This document shows, piece by piece, positions 1-7,267 of a stretch of 40,323 nucleotides of DNA; position 1 is the stretch's first letter; each line of letters starts with the position of its first letter. Source of the stretch: Rhodospirillales bacterium (GTDB taxonomy: Bacteria; Pseudomonadota; Alphaproteobacteria; Acetobacterales; Acetobacteraceae); assembly GCA_025359905.1 (NCBI GenBank), contig JANYDF010000063.1, positions 1 to 40,323 of the forward strand, given 5' to 3'. Made by a program: the position numbers and the translations under genes. The notes under the pieces are model-generated. The model worked only from the letters and a program-made list of their open reading frames with translations, did not search any database and had not been told where the DNA came from.

Positions 1-477
1 ACGCCAGTCGGGCAAATGATCTACGCGGTCGGCGGCAACGAGCGCGCGGCGCGCTACTCGGGCATCAACACCAATGGCGTGCGCTTCTGGTCGATGGTGT
101 TCAGCGCCTTCTGCGCCTCGACCGCTGGCATCATCTATGTAGCCTACCTGCGTTCGTTCAATCCCTCGGCCGGCATGGGCCGTGAGTTGGACGGCATTTC
201 GTCGGTGATCATCGGCGGCGGCTCGGTGTTCGGCGGCTACGGCACGGTGATTGGGGCACTGGCCGGGGCGGCGGCGATCACGCTGATCCGTGCGTTGCTG
301 TCGCTGCAAGTGATCTTCCCGGACGGCACCAGCTTTGTGATGCCGCAGCACTGGATGAACGTGCTGATCGGGCTGATCCTGATCGGCGCCGTGGTTGGCG
401 ACATCTGGCTGCGGCAGGAACGCATCTTCTCACGCATCTTCAAACGCAGCAGCGCCAACGCCGGAGACGCCGAATGA
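1..477 (+). CDS. Sugar ABC transporter permease, 3' part (RbsC/FrcC type)
   Basis: The gene is cut by the window edge and reads in frame from base 1. It encodes the C-terminal ~158 residues of an inner-membrane permease of the ribose/fructose-type carbohydrate importers (BPD_transp_2 family). The family-typical stretch YAVGGNERAARYSGI is followed by hydrophobic segments around FWSMVFSAFCASTAGIIYVAY, the glycine-rich SSVIIGGGSVFGGYGTVIGA, and a last helix near MNVLIGLILIGAVVGDIWL. The polypeptide ends in a short basic tail. Its stop codon overlaps the start of the ATPase gene by four bases (ATGA), so the two are translationally coupled. A periplasmic binding protein gene would be expected upstream, outside the window. 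The substrate cannot be fixed from this fragment; a pentose or hexose is most likely. Confidence 0.9.
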   Translation, partial: TPVGQMIYAVGGNERAARYSGINTNGVRFWSMVFSAFCASTAGIIYVAYLRSFNPSAGMGRELDGISSVIIGGGSVFGGYGTVIGALAGAAAITLIRALLSLQVIFPDGTSFVMPQHWMNVLIGLILIGAVVGDIWLRQERIFSRIFKRSSANAGDAE

Positions 478-1253
478 GCGCCACCCCGATCATCGAAATG
501 CGGCATATCGACAAGCATTTCGGCGCCGTGCATGCGTTGCGCAACGTCAACCTGCATTTGATGCCGGGCGAAATCCTCGGCCTGGTCGGCGACAACTCGG
601 CCGGCAAGTCCACGCTGATGAAGGTGTTGACCGGCGCTTACATGCGCGACAGCGGCGATGTGCTGGTGGACGGCAAGATCACCCATTTCCGCAGCCCGCA
701 AGACAGCCGCGATTTGGGCATGGAGATGATCTACCAGGATTTTGCGCTGTGCGGAAACATGGACGTCGGCCAAAACATCTTTCTGGGCCGCTGGCCGCGC
801 CATTTTGGCATCTTCGTCAACCGGCCGAAAATGTACGCCGAGGCCAACGCGGTGCTGAAGCGGCTGAAGGTCGATGTGAACTCGGTGTTTCAAAAAGTCG
901 AAAGCCTGTCCGGCGGCCGTCAGCAATCCGTCGCCATCGCCCGCGCGATTTCATTCAATCCGCGCGTGGTGATTTTCGATGAGCCCACCGCCAACTTGTC
1001 GGTGATGGCCACCGAGCGGCTGCTGGAAACCATGACCGAGTTGAAGCGCCAGGGCGTAGCCCAGGTGATCATCTCGCACCGGCTGACCGACATCTTCGCC
1101 GTCGGTGACCGGGTGATGGTGCTCAAACGCGGCAATGTGGTGGGCGACCGCTACGTGGCGCACACCACCGAGCGCGAAGTGCTGGAACTGATCGTCTCGG
1201 GCACGCCGGAAACCGCCCTTACCGCCGAACAGGCGATCCGCAAGGCGGCGTAG
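474..1253 (+). CDS. Sugar ABC transporter ATP-binding protein (FrcA-like)
   Basis: This 259-aa protein is a single nucleotide-binding domain, like FrcA of the fructose importer and unlike the double-domain RbsA/XylG type. It hydrolyses ATP at the cytoplasmic face to drive the permease encoded just upstream. Visible motifs are Walker A GDNSAGKST (about residues 40-48), the ABC signature LSGGRQQSVAIARA, Walker B VVIFDEPTANLS, and the switch histidine in IISHR. The second glycine usual in the P-loop is a serine, a substitution that I believe occurs in FrcA-like proteins and that need not abolish activity. The gene overlaps the permease by four bases and is the last gene of the operon; the next gene is convergent. 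Confidence 0.9.
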   Translation: MSATPIIEMRHIDKHFGAVHALRNVNLHLMPGEILGLVGDNSAGKSTLMKVLTGAYMRDSGDVLVDGKITHFRSPQDSRDLGMEMIYQDFALCGNMDVGQNIFLGRWPRHFGIFVNRPKMYAEANAVLKRLKVDVNSVFQKVESLSGGRQQSVAIARAISFNPRVVIFDEPTANLSVMATERLLETMTELKRQGVAQVIISHRLTDIFAVGDRVMVLKRGNVVGDRYVAHTTEREVLELIVSGTPETALTAEQAIRKAA

Positions 1254-1274
1254 CCCGCGCGGATCGGCCTGGGA

Positions 1275-2027
1275 TCAGAGCGAGAGCGGGCCGGCACTCA
1301 GCCGCCGCGCCTCATCAGCGATTTTGTTTAGCCGGGAGGTTTCCATTTCACCGACAACGGCGAAAGTGTAGCCGCCGTCTTGCCATGAAGCCACGGTCAA
1401 GTCGCCGCGCACGGCGGTCGCGATGGCCTTGCCGGCGTTGTCTCGCTCGGCTGCATGCACGATGCACAGCGCCACCGGCGGCCCATCGTCGCGGGTATAC
1501 AGCAGATCGGCGACCGGCTTGCCATCGGTGATCCACATCCGCGCGCCAGCGAACCGCAGCCCATTGTTGCGCAGGTCCGGGGCGACCACGTTGCGTTGCA
1601 GATGCCCGCCAAGCCAGCGATTGATTTCGTCGCCCTGCGCTGCGGTCAATTCCACCAAGTGCGTCGTCTCACGCGCATAGACTTCGTGATACTCGGCCAC
1701 GTCGTCGATGAAGCTCACCTGCATGGAGCGGTTGGCGGTGCTCCAGCCCAGTCCGAAGCCGCCGATCATCAGCGCGATGGAGGCCGCCATGCCGTAGGCG
1801 AAGCGCAACCGGTTGATGGGCTTGCGGATTGGCTGGCGCACTTGCGCGCCGGTGTAGAATTCCTCGGCGCAGGCGGTGCGCAGCAGCGCGGTGGCCTCGC
1901 GGTGCATTTGCACGATGCGCCGCGCCCGTGCGTCGGTTGCCAACAGCGCTTCTACGTCTGCGGCAGCCTTGGCGTCCAACTCACCATCGGCATAGGCCGC
2001 GAGGGACAATTCCACGTCGTTCATCAC
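1275..2027 (-). CDS. Transmembrane anti-sigma factor
   Basis: This 250-aa protein is encoded directly after an ECF sigma gene, with a four-base ATGA overlap, the usual arrangement of sigma/anti-sigma pairs. The N-terminus (DVELSLAAYADGELDAKAAADVEALL) resembles the cytoplasmic sigma-binding region of RsiW/RskA-type anti-sigma factors, including the common 'YADGELD' motif. One transmembrane helix lies at about residues 76-96 (FAYGMAASIALMIGGFGLGW), leaving a ~150-residue C-terminal periplasmic domain that would sense the signal. I see no HxxxCxxC zinc motif, so it is not a clear ZAS-type protein. The expected role is to hold the sigma factor at the membrane until an envelope or oxidative signal releases it. 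The signal is unknown. Confidence 0.85.
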   Translation of the reverse strand: MMNDVELSLAAYADGELDAKAAADVEALLATDARARRIVQMHREATALLRTACAEEFYTGAQVRQPIRKPINRLRFAYGMAASIALMIGGFGLGWSTANRSMQVSFIDDVAEYHEVYARETTHLVELTAAQGDEINRWLGGHLQRNVVAPDLRNNGLRFAGARMWITDGKPVADLLYTRDDGPPVALCIVHAAERDNAGKAIATAVRGDLTVASWQDGGYTFAVVGEMETSRLNKIADEARRLSAGPLSL

Positions 2028-2584
2028 TGTCCCCTTTGCTTGGCAGCCCGGTTTCGTTCCGCGCCGAGTTGCAAGACATTGTCATCGGCATTGGCTTCAC
2101 GCGTGGCCAGCATGGCGTGCAGGTCCAAGCGCGCCCGCGCCAACCGGCTCATCACCGTGCCAATCGGCACTTCCAGCACTTCGGCCGCTTCGCGGTAGCT
2201 CAGGCCATCCACACACACCAGCGTCAGCACGCTGCGATGATCGGCGGACAGGCGGCCCAGGCAGCGGCGCACGGCGGCCAGCGTCACTTGCCCCTCGGCT
2301 GCGGCGGTGCCGTCCAGCCCGATCACGTTCTCCGCAGCGTCCATCGTCTCATGCGCCCGCACGCGCCGGCTGCGCACTTCATCGACCCATAGGTTACGCA
2401 TGATATGATACAGCCAAGCATCCGCCCGCGCTTCCTCACGCAGTTGGCCGGCGCGGCGCAGCGCCCGTTCACAGGCATTCTGCACCAGGTCGTCGGCGTC
2501 CGCCGCCGATCCGGTCAGCGCCAAACCGAAGCGGCGCAGGCGGGGCAGCAGGCCGGTAATCAGCCTTCGCATTTCATCGGGCAT
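2024..2584 (-). CDS. ECF-type RNA polymerase sigma factor
   Basis: This 186-aa protein has the two-domain layout of extracytoplasmic-function sigma factors. Region 2 is at about residues 10-80, with the acidic DADDLVQNACERALRR and the -10-recognising stretch around DAWLYHIMRNLWVDEVRSRR. Region 4 is at about residues 115-165, with the helix-turn-helix YREAAEVLEVPIGTVMSRLARAR. Regions 1 and 3 are absent, as expected. It would direct RNA polymerase to a small stress regulon and is presumably inhibited by the membrane protein encoded immediately downstream in the same operon. A candidate self-recognised promoter lies about 60 bp upstream (2648-2673). The short C-terminal tail after region 4 shows no known domain. 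Confidence 0.92.
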   Translation of the reverse strand: MPDEMRRLITGLLPRLRRFGLALTGSAADADDLVQNACERALRRAGQLREEARADAWLYHIMRNLWVDEVRSRRVRAHETMDAAENVIGLDGTAAAEGQVTLAAVRRCLGRLSADHRSVLTLVCVDGLSYREAAEVLEVPIGTVMSRLARARLDLHAMLATREANADDNVLQLGAERNRAAKQRGQ

Positions 2585-2647
2585 TTGCGCCTACTTCGGC
2601 GCGAAAAGGCGGATCATGACGGGTCTCCGGTCGGGCGTTGGGATAAG

Positions 2648-2673
2648 GACGGCTCGGACTCCTATAATATTCC
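2648..2673 (-). promoter_or_regulatory. Candidate ECF-type promoter for the sigma/anti-sigma operon
   Basis: Read on the minus strand, GGAAT (2673-2669) is followed after 17 bp by CGTC (2651-2648). This resembles the GGAAC-N16/17-CGTC pattern common to ECF promoters. It lies 64 bp before the sigma start, as expected for an autoregulated operon. The match is short and includes one -35 mismatch. Confidence 0.35.
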
Positions 2674-2697
2674 CGTCCGAGGAGATTTATCTCCATG
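2663..2697 (+). promoter_or_regulatory. TATAAT box and ribosome-site hairpin upstream of bluB
   Basis: A consensus TATAAT stands at 2663-2668; a weak TTGGGA at 2638-2643 would give a long 19-bp spacer. Just downstream, GGAGA-TTTA-TCTCC (2681-2694) can fold into a small stem that contains a Shine-Dalgarno-like GGAG. It sits immediately before ATG 2695, which opens an 18-codon frame ending in an ATGA overlap with the chosen bluB start. A leader peptide or translational control is possible, but not shown. Confidence 0.3.
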
Positions 2698-2747
2698 GCC
2701 AGGGGCGCGGTTAGCTGGCCCGCAGCATGGCCGTGGAAGGTGACCGG

Positions 2748-3398
2748 ATGACGCACAACCACCCGCTGCCAGAGTTTGATGCCGCTTTTCGCCTCCAACT
2801 CAATGAGTTGTTCCGCTGGCGCCGCGACGTTCGCCGCTTTCGCGCCGATCCGGTGCCAGACGCCGTGCTGGCCCGTTTGCTGGAGGCCGCCGATCTGGCG
2901 CCTTCGGTGGGGCTTAGCCAGCCGTGGCGATTCGTGACCGTAACCGGCCCCGCCTGCCGGGCGGCGATTCGGGAGAATTTTATCACGGCGAACGCCGAAG
3001 CGCTGGCCGCGCAGCAGCCGGACCGCGCTGATATTTATGCCCGGCTAAAGCTGGCCGGGTTGGACGAAGCGCCGTGCCATCTGGCGGTGTTCAACGATCC
3101 GCATCCCGCGCAAGGCGGCGGCCTCGGGCGGCGCACCATGCCGCAGACCACCGCCTATTCGACCGTGATGGCGGTGCACACGCTGTGGCTGGCCGCCCGC
3201 GCCGCCGGGCTGGGGCTGGGTTGGGTGTCAATTCTCGATCCCGCCCCGGTGAATGCGCTGCTGGATGTGCCGGCGGATTGGCAATTCATCGGCTATTTTT
3301 GCCTCGGCGTTCCATCGGCCGAGAGCGAAGTGCCGGAATTGGAGCAAAGTGGCTGGGAGCAACGCCGGCCGGCCGGGGCATCGCTGCTGCGCCGATAG
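2748..3398 (+). CDS. bluB: 5,6-dimethylbenzimidazole synthase BluB
   Basis: This 216-aa flavin-destructase/nitroreductase-fold enzyme converts reduced FMN and O2 into 5,6-dimethylbenzimidazole, the lower ligand of vitamin B12. Diagnostic stretches are LFRWRRDVRRFRADPVP near the N-terminus, with the family aspartate, then LEAADLAPSVGLSQPWRFV, and GLGWVSILDP near the C-terminal third, with the serine described as catalytic in BluB. Length fits the family. ATG 2748 is preferred over ATG 2727 because GGAAGGTGA precedes it at proper spacing, and a short upstream frame stops on it. No other cobalamin genes are adjacent and I see no cobalamin riboswitch upstream. A ThDP enzyme gene follows after 76 bp. 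Confidence 0.9.
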   Translation: MTHNHPLPEFDAAFRLQLNELFRWRRDVRRFRADPVPDAVLARLLEAADLAPSVGLSQPWRFVTVTGPACRAAIRENFITANAEALAAQQPDRADIYARLKLAGLDEAPCHLAVFNDPHPAQGGGLGRRTMPQTTAYSTVMAVHTLWLAARAAGLGLGWVSILDPAPVNALLDVPADWQFIGYFCLGVPSAESEVPELEQSGWEQRRPAGASLLRR

Positions 3399-3474
3399 CG
3401 GTGCTGCTGCCTGGCGGGATGACGCGTTCCGCCGTCCGGTTCTATGCTCGGCGCTGCATGGGCAGGGGACGGCA

Positions 3475-5145
3475 ATGGATCACGTCGCATCAACGCAACG
3501 CCTCGGCGGCCATATCGTGGCCGACGCTTTGGTGGCGCAAGGCATCACTCACGCGTTTGCCGTGCCCGGCGAGTCGTATCTCGATGTGCTCGACGGCTTG
3601 TATGCCGTGCGCGACAAGATCGAGACCATCACCTGCCGGTTCGAGGCTGGGGTGGCGCATATGGCCGAAGCTTGCGGCAAGCTCACCGGCCGCCCAGCGG
3701 CGGCGTTCGTCACGCGCGGCCCAGGGGCGTGCCACGCCGCCATCGGCGTGCATGTGGCGATGCAGGATTCCACGCCGATGCTGCTGTTTGTGGGGCAGAT
3801 CCCGTTCGAGGAAACCGACCGCGAGAGCTTCCAGGAAGTCGATTACCGGCGGATGTTCCAGCCGCTGGCCAAGTGGGTCACACAGATCGACGCCGCCGAG
3901 CGCATCCCCGAACTGGTGGCGCACGCGGTCGATGTCGCCACCTCTGGCCGCCCCGGCCCGGTGGTGATTGCGCTGTCCGAGGAAATGCAGCGCCGCATGG
4001 CCACCGCCACCGATATCGGCCGCGCCGACGTTGCCCGCCCGCATCCGGACCCCGCAGCACTGACGCGCATGGTGACGATGCTGGCGCAGGCCAAACGCCC
4101 GCTGGCGATCCTGGGCGGCAACTGGAGTGAGACGGCCCGCGCCCAAGTGCGCGACTGGCTGATCGCGCACGATCTGCCGGTGACGGTCGGCTTCCGCCGC
4201 CAGTCGCTGTTCCCAGGCGTTTCGGAAAACTACGTGGGCGACATGGGGGTCGGCGCCGATCCGGCGCTGGTCGCCAAGGCCAGGCAGTCCGACCTGATCC
4301 TGGCGTTCGGCACCCGCATCGGCGAGCCGGTGAGCCAGGGCTACACGCTGTTCGACCAAGCCGGCGCCACGCCGATCGTGCATGTCTATCCGGATGCCGC
4401 CGAAATTGGCCGCGTCTACCGCCCGGCCCTGGGCATCGCCACCGACTTGGACGCCTTCGCCGCCAGCCTCGGCACACTGCCCAAGGTCACGCCGGCATGG
4501 TCAGCCTGGACCCGCGAACTGCGCGCCATCCGGCTGGCGGGCCACGCGGTGCCCGCTTACGCCAGCAAACTGAATGTCGCCGCCGCGCTGCGTGAGTTGG
4601 AAGGGTTGCTGACCGGCGACGCCATTATGACTTGCGACGCTGGCAACTTTGCAACCTGGCCGCCGCGCTTCATGCACTTGAAGGACGGCCAGCGCTTCAT
4701 CGGCCCGACCAACGGTGCGATGGGCTACGCGGTGCCAGCCGCCATTGGGGCGGCCATCGCCTATCCGGGCCGTCAGGTAGTGGGCTTCGTCGGCGATGGC
4801 GGCTTCATGATGACCGGGCAGGAACTGGCGACGGCGTTCCTGCATGGCGTGGCACCCGTCATTTTGGTGTTCAATAACGGGATGTACGGCACGATTCGCA
4901 TGTATCAGGAACGCGCCTTTCCCGGCCGCGTCTCTGCCACCAAGCTGATCAATCCGGATTTCGTCCGCTACATCGAAGCCTTCGGTGGCCACGGCGAATT
5001 GGTGACAGCCACCGAGGACTTCGCCCCGGCCTTCGCCCGCGCGGTGGCAAGCGGCAAACCGGCGGTAATCGAACTGCGGACGGACCCGGAGCAGATCACC
5101 ACGCGGCAGACGATTACGCAGTTGCAGGCCGCCGGGAAGCGATAG
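3475..5145 (+). CDS. Thiamine-diphosphate-dependent enzyme, acetolactate-synthase-like
   Basis: This 556-aa protein has the three-domain layout of the acetolactate synthase/benzoylformate decarboxylase family. The N-terminal pyrimidine-binding domain carries the conserved glutamate in TCRFEAGVAHMAEACGKLTG. A central Rossmann-like domain contains ILGGNWSE and LILAFGTRIGEPVS. The C-terminal domain has the ThDP/Mg motif starting at VGDGGF and ending at FNNGMYGTIR. The reading frame is open further upstream, but that part lies over bluB and gives no family sequence. ATG 3475 with AGGGGA about 8 bp before it begins the conserved N-terminus. It is not linked to ilvN or ilvC, so a role in branched-chain synthesis is doubtful. 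It could decarboxylate another 2-oxo acid. Confidence 0.88.
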   Translation: MDHVASTQRLGGHIVADALVAQGITHAFAVPGESYLDVLDGLYAVRDKIETITCRFEAGVAHMAEACGKLTGRPAAAFVTRGPGACHAAIGVHVAMQDSTPMLLFVGQIPFEETDRESFQEVDYRRMFQPLAKWVTQIDAAERIPELVAHAVDVATSGRPGPVVIALSEEMQRRMATATDIGRADVARPHPDPAALTRMVTMLAQAKRPLAILGGNWSETARAQVRDWLIAHDLPVTVGFRRQSLFPGVSENYVGDMGVGADPALVAKARQSDLILAFGTRIGEPVSQGYTLFDQAGATPIVHVYPDAAEIGRVYRPALGIATDLDAFAASLGTLPKVTPAWSAWTRELRAIRLAGHAVPAYASKLNVAAALRELEGLLTGDAIMTCDAGNFATWPPRFMHLKDGQRFIGPTNGAMGYAVPAAIGAAIAYPGRQVVGFVGDGGFMMTGQELATAFLHGVAPVILVFNNGMYGTIRMYQERAFPGRVSATKLINPDFVRYIEAFGGHGELVTATEDFAPAFARAVASGKPAVIELRTDPEQITTRQTITQLQAAGKR

Positions 5146-5155
5146 CCTGGCAACG

Positions 5156-5177
5156 CGCCCGGCTTAGCCGCCGGGCG
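5156..5177. terminator. Possible bidirectional terminator hairpin between convergent genes
   Basis: CGCCCGGC (5156-5163) pairs perfectly with GCCGGGCG (5170-5177) around a six-base loop. It lies between the stops of two convergent genes. There is no U-run on either side, so this would be an imperfect terminator or simply a structured spacer. Confidence 0.4.
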
Positions 5178-7114
5178 TCAGCATTTGCCTTTGACGCAAA
5201 CCCTGGCGGGCGCCGGCCTTGGCGCCAGCATCGGTGCGCGCATTGCCGGTGCGGGCGGCGGATGGAACGGCTGCGCGACGGGGCGCTGGGCCTGAGGTTG
5301 CATATGCGGTGCAATGAAGGGCGGCACCGGGCGCGGTGGCGTGGCGGCTGGAATTGCCGTCCGCTGCGGCGCGGCGGGCGCTGGTGAAGCCGTGTTGTTA
5401 GGTCGCACGGCGGGAACGGCGGTGGCCGGTGGCAGGAGTTTTTGTCCGGCCGCCGGAGTGACAGCAGGGGCCTGCCCGGCAGGCTTCGCCGGGGACGGCG
5501 ATGGCACCACCGGCGCACCGCTTGACGGAACTTGCGGCTGTGCCTGGGACGCCTGATGTTGGATTGGCACAACCGGTGCTGCGCTGGCTGGCGGATTGGC
5601 GCCCGGAGCGACGTGCTGGCCGGTCCCGGGGGGGCGCGGCGCATAGCCACGCAATCCAGCGCCCTCAGGATGCTGTTGCTGCAGATAGGTCACATAGGTG
5701 GGCGGCGCTGGGGCCCATTGGTGCCCGGCATCCCAATAACCCCAGCCGGGCCCATCAACGTACACCAGGAACGCCGTCTGGCCGCCGATAACGACCACTG
5801 GCGTGCCATCGGCGTAGTCCAGTCCGGGTACAGCGGTTTCAACCACGGTCTCGACAACTTGTGGCTGGTCGGCCGGTGCCTCGCTGTATCTCCAGATGCC
5901 ACGGCGCTCGGCAATCGCTCGCGCCTGCTGGGCGCGATAGCTATCGGGTGCATCGGGTGCAACGCGTGCCGCCCCATTCACCAAGGCAACCTTCGCCACG
6001 TCGGTACCGTCTGACATCAAGCAGACAAATCGGCCGGCCCCGCCCTGTTGCTGGCACAGCAACTGGTCGCCATTGGCGGCAATATAGCCCGCGAGCGAGC
6101 GTGCGTCGTCGCCTGCAACCCCCTGGATGCCATCGAGCTGGTACACCTTCCGGTCAGCCAGCAAGGTTGCCGTGTCTGATGCGCCGGGGTGCTTGAGAAT
6201 GACCGGTTGCGGTGGCAGCGACGCCCAAATCCCGAGCCGCTCGCTTTGCGCCAGCAGTTCTTGGTCATGATAGCTCGGCGGCGAATCGGCGCGCGTTTGC
6301 GCCGCGCCGTTGCGCACGGCGGCTGATGCGACATCGATCCCGTTGGCGAGCAGGCAGGTATATTCGCCCGCATCGCGCGGCTGGCACGTTACCAGTCCGC
6401 TGCCGCTAGCGATGAAGCCGGACAAGCCGTCGGCAGGCGCGCCGCCGATGCCGGTGATGCCATACAACTTCACCGTCTGTCCGGCGCCTTCCAGCGTGGC
6501 CGTATCGACGGCCCGTGGATGATCCAACGCCACCGGCGTGCGGACGGGTGCTGCGGGCGGGTCCAGCACCGGTGTCGAAAGCGGGCGCACCAGCGCCTGT
6601 TCCGGCGCCGCAGGGGCCGGTTGTTCCGGGCTTGCGATCACCGTATTCAGATCGTGGGTCGCCGAAAAATTGTCGTGCTTCACGCCGGCGATGCAGCAAT
6701 TCAACGCTGCGCCCGCCGTCGTCGGAGCGGCCGGCAAGGCCGATCGCGGTTGCGCCACCGGTTGCGCTATTTGGGCTCGGCCGCAGATCGAGCGCGCCAC
6801 CGGCCAGGTCGAGGCGTCCCTCCAGCAGTACGGTGCCGGGGCCGCCGGCCGCGCCTGCGGCACGGCAACCTGCGTCCGTGGGGCAGGCAGCATGGCCTGT
6901 CGAGCAACAATGCCACTCTCCGGCCTTCCGGCACGGCGGCCAGCGCCTTTTGCAGCCGGGCAAAATCGCCGGCGACGATTTCGCCGCGTCCGAGAATTGT
7001 TACCAGTTTCGGTTCGCCGGTGTTGACGCCAAACTGCATTGCCGCAGCCGGTACCGGCCAACCGGCAGTGCCCATGAGGAGCAATGCCGCCAAAAATGTG
7101 CCATTTCGCCGCAC
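5178..7114 (-). CDS. Secreted protein with two degenerate SNase-like repeats, interrupted by a frameshift near 6905
   Basis: Translation likely starts at GTG 7114, with GAGG upstream and a signal peptide ending near GWPVPAAAM. The first ~70 residues (KLVTILGRGEIVAGDFARLQKALA and RRVALLLD) recall the start of ClpP-like periplasmic domains (COG3904). The frame then shifts: from ~6895 downward the high-GC3, plausible frame is offset by one base, as if one base were missing between about 6895 and 6925. The second frame carries two ~100-residue repeats (about 6525-6225 and 6205-5900) that align with each other through HPxAxDTATL, ...GI.G, CQ...CL, DVA...NGAA, SYxxQ and ERxGIW. This is the skeleton of a staphylococcal-nuclease fold, but the RxxGIDAPE catalytic loop is gone, so nuclease activity is unlikely. 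A GWGYWD segment and a ~180-residue Pro/Ala-rich tail follow. Confidence 0.7.
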
Positions 7115-7200
7115 GGCAGCCTCACTTCGCACTGATTGGTTGCACGCTAGCAATGCTTTGCCGGTGCGCAAAGAGGCTGACAATCACGCTTTTCACCGGC

Positions 7201-7214
7201 TTGATTTAAATCAA
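7201..7214. promoter_or_regulatory. FNR/FnrL box, perfect palindrome
   Basis: TTGATTTAAATCAA matches the FNR consensus TTGAT-N4-ATCAA at every defined position. With FNR normally centred near -41.5, transcription would start near 7249 for bchE (plus) or near 7166 for the SNase-like gene (minus). Both fit the positions of the start codons. In Rhodobacter, bchE is an FnrL target, which supports the bchE assignment; shared use is possible. Confidence 0.85.
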
Positions 7215-7233
7215 CGTCAATGCCCCCTGACAC

Positions 7234-7251
7234 TGTCAGCGTTGCGTGACA
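7234..7251. promoter_or_regulatory. PpsR/CrtJ-type operator of the bchE promoter
   Basis: TGT-N12-ACA is the recognised site of the photosynthesis repressor PpsR/CrtJ. Here the extended form TGTCA-N8-TGACA is exact. It is nested in a longer imperfect inverted repeat (7223-7259, CCCCTGAC...GTCAGGGG). It would overlap the start point predicted from the FNR box, the position expected for repression. The right arm also holds the GGGGAG ribosome site of bchE. Confidence 0.75.
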
Positions 7252-7267
7252 GTCAGGGGAGCGGCCT

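Noticed and set aside
595-625. Inactive Walker A in the sugar ATPase
   Set aside because: Serine replaces one glycine (GDNSAGKST), but the essential GKST is intact and I believe such variants occur in functional FrcA-like proteins.
2585-2747. Cobalamin riboswitch ahead of bluB
   Set aside because: The interval is short and I find no B12-box-like element.
3253-3474. N-terminal extension of the ThDP enzyme
   Set aside because: It overlaps bluB and gives no family-like sequence. A ribosome site precedes ATG 3475.
6894-7061. N-terminus of the SNase-like protein in the second frame (start 7061)
   Set aside because: The other frame contains a clear signal peptide over the same bases, whereas this stretch is Arg-rich without sense. 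An ATG at 6893 remains possible but lacks an export signal.
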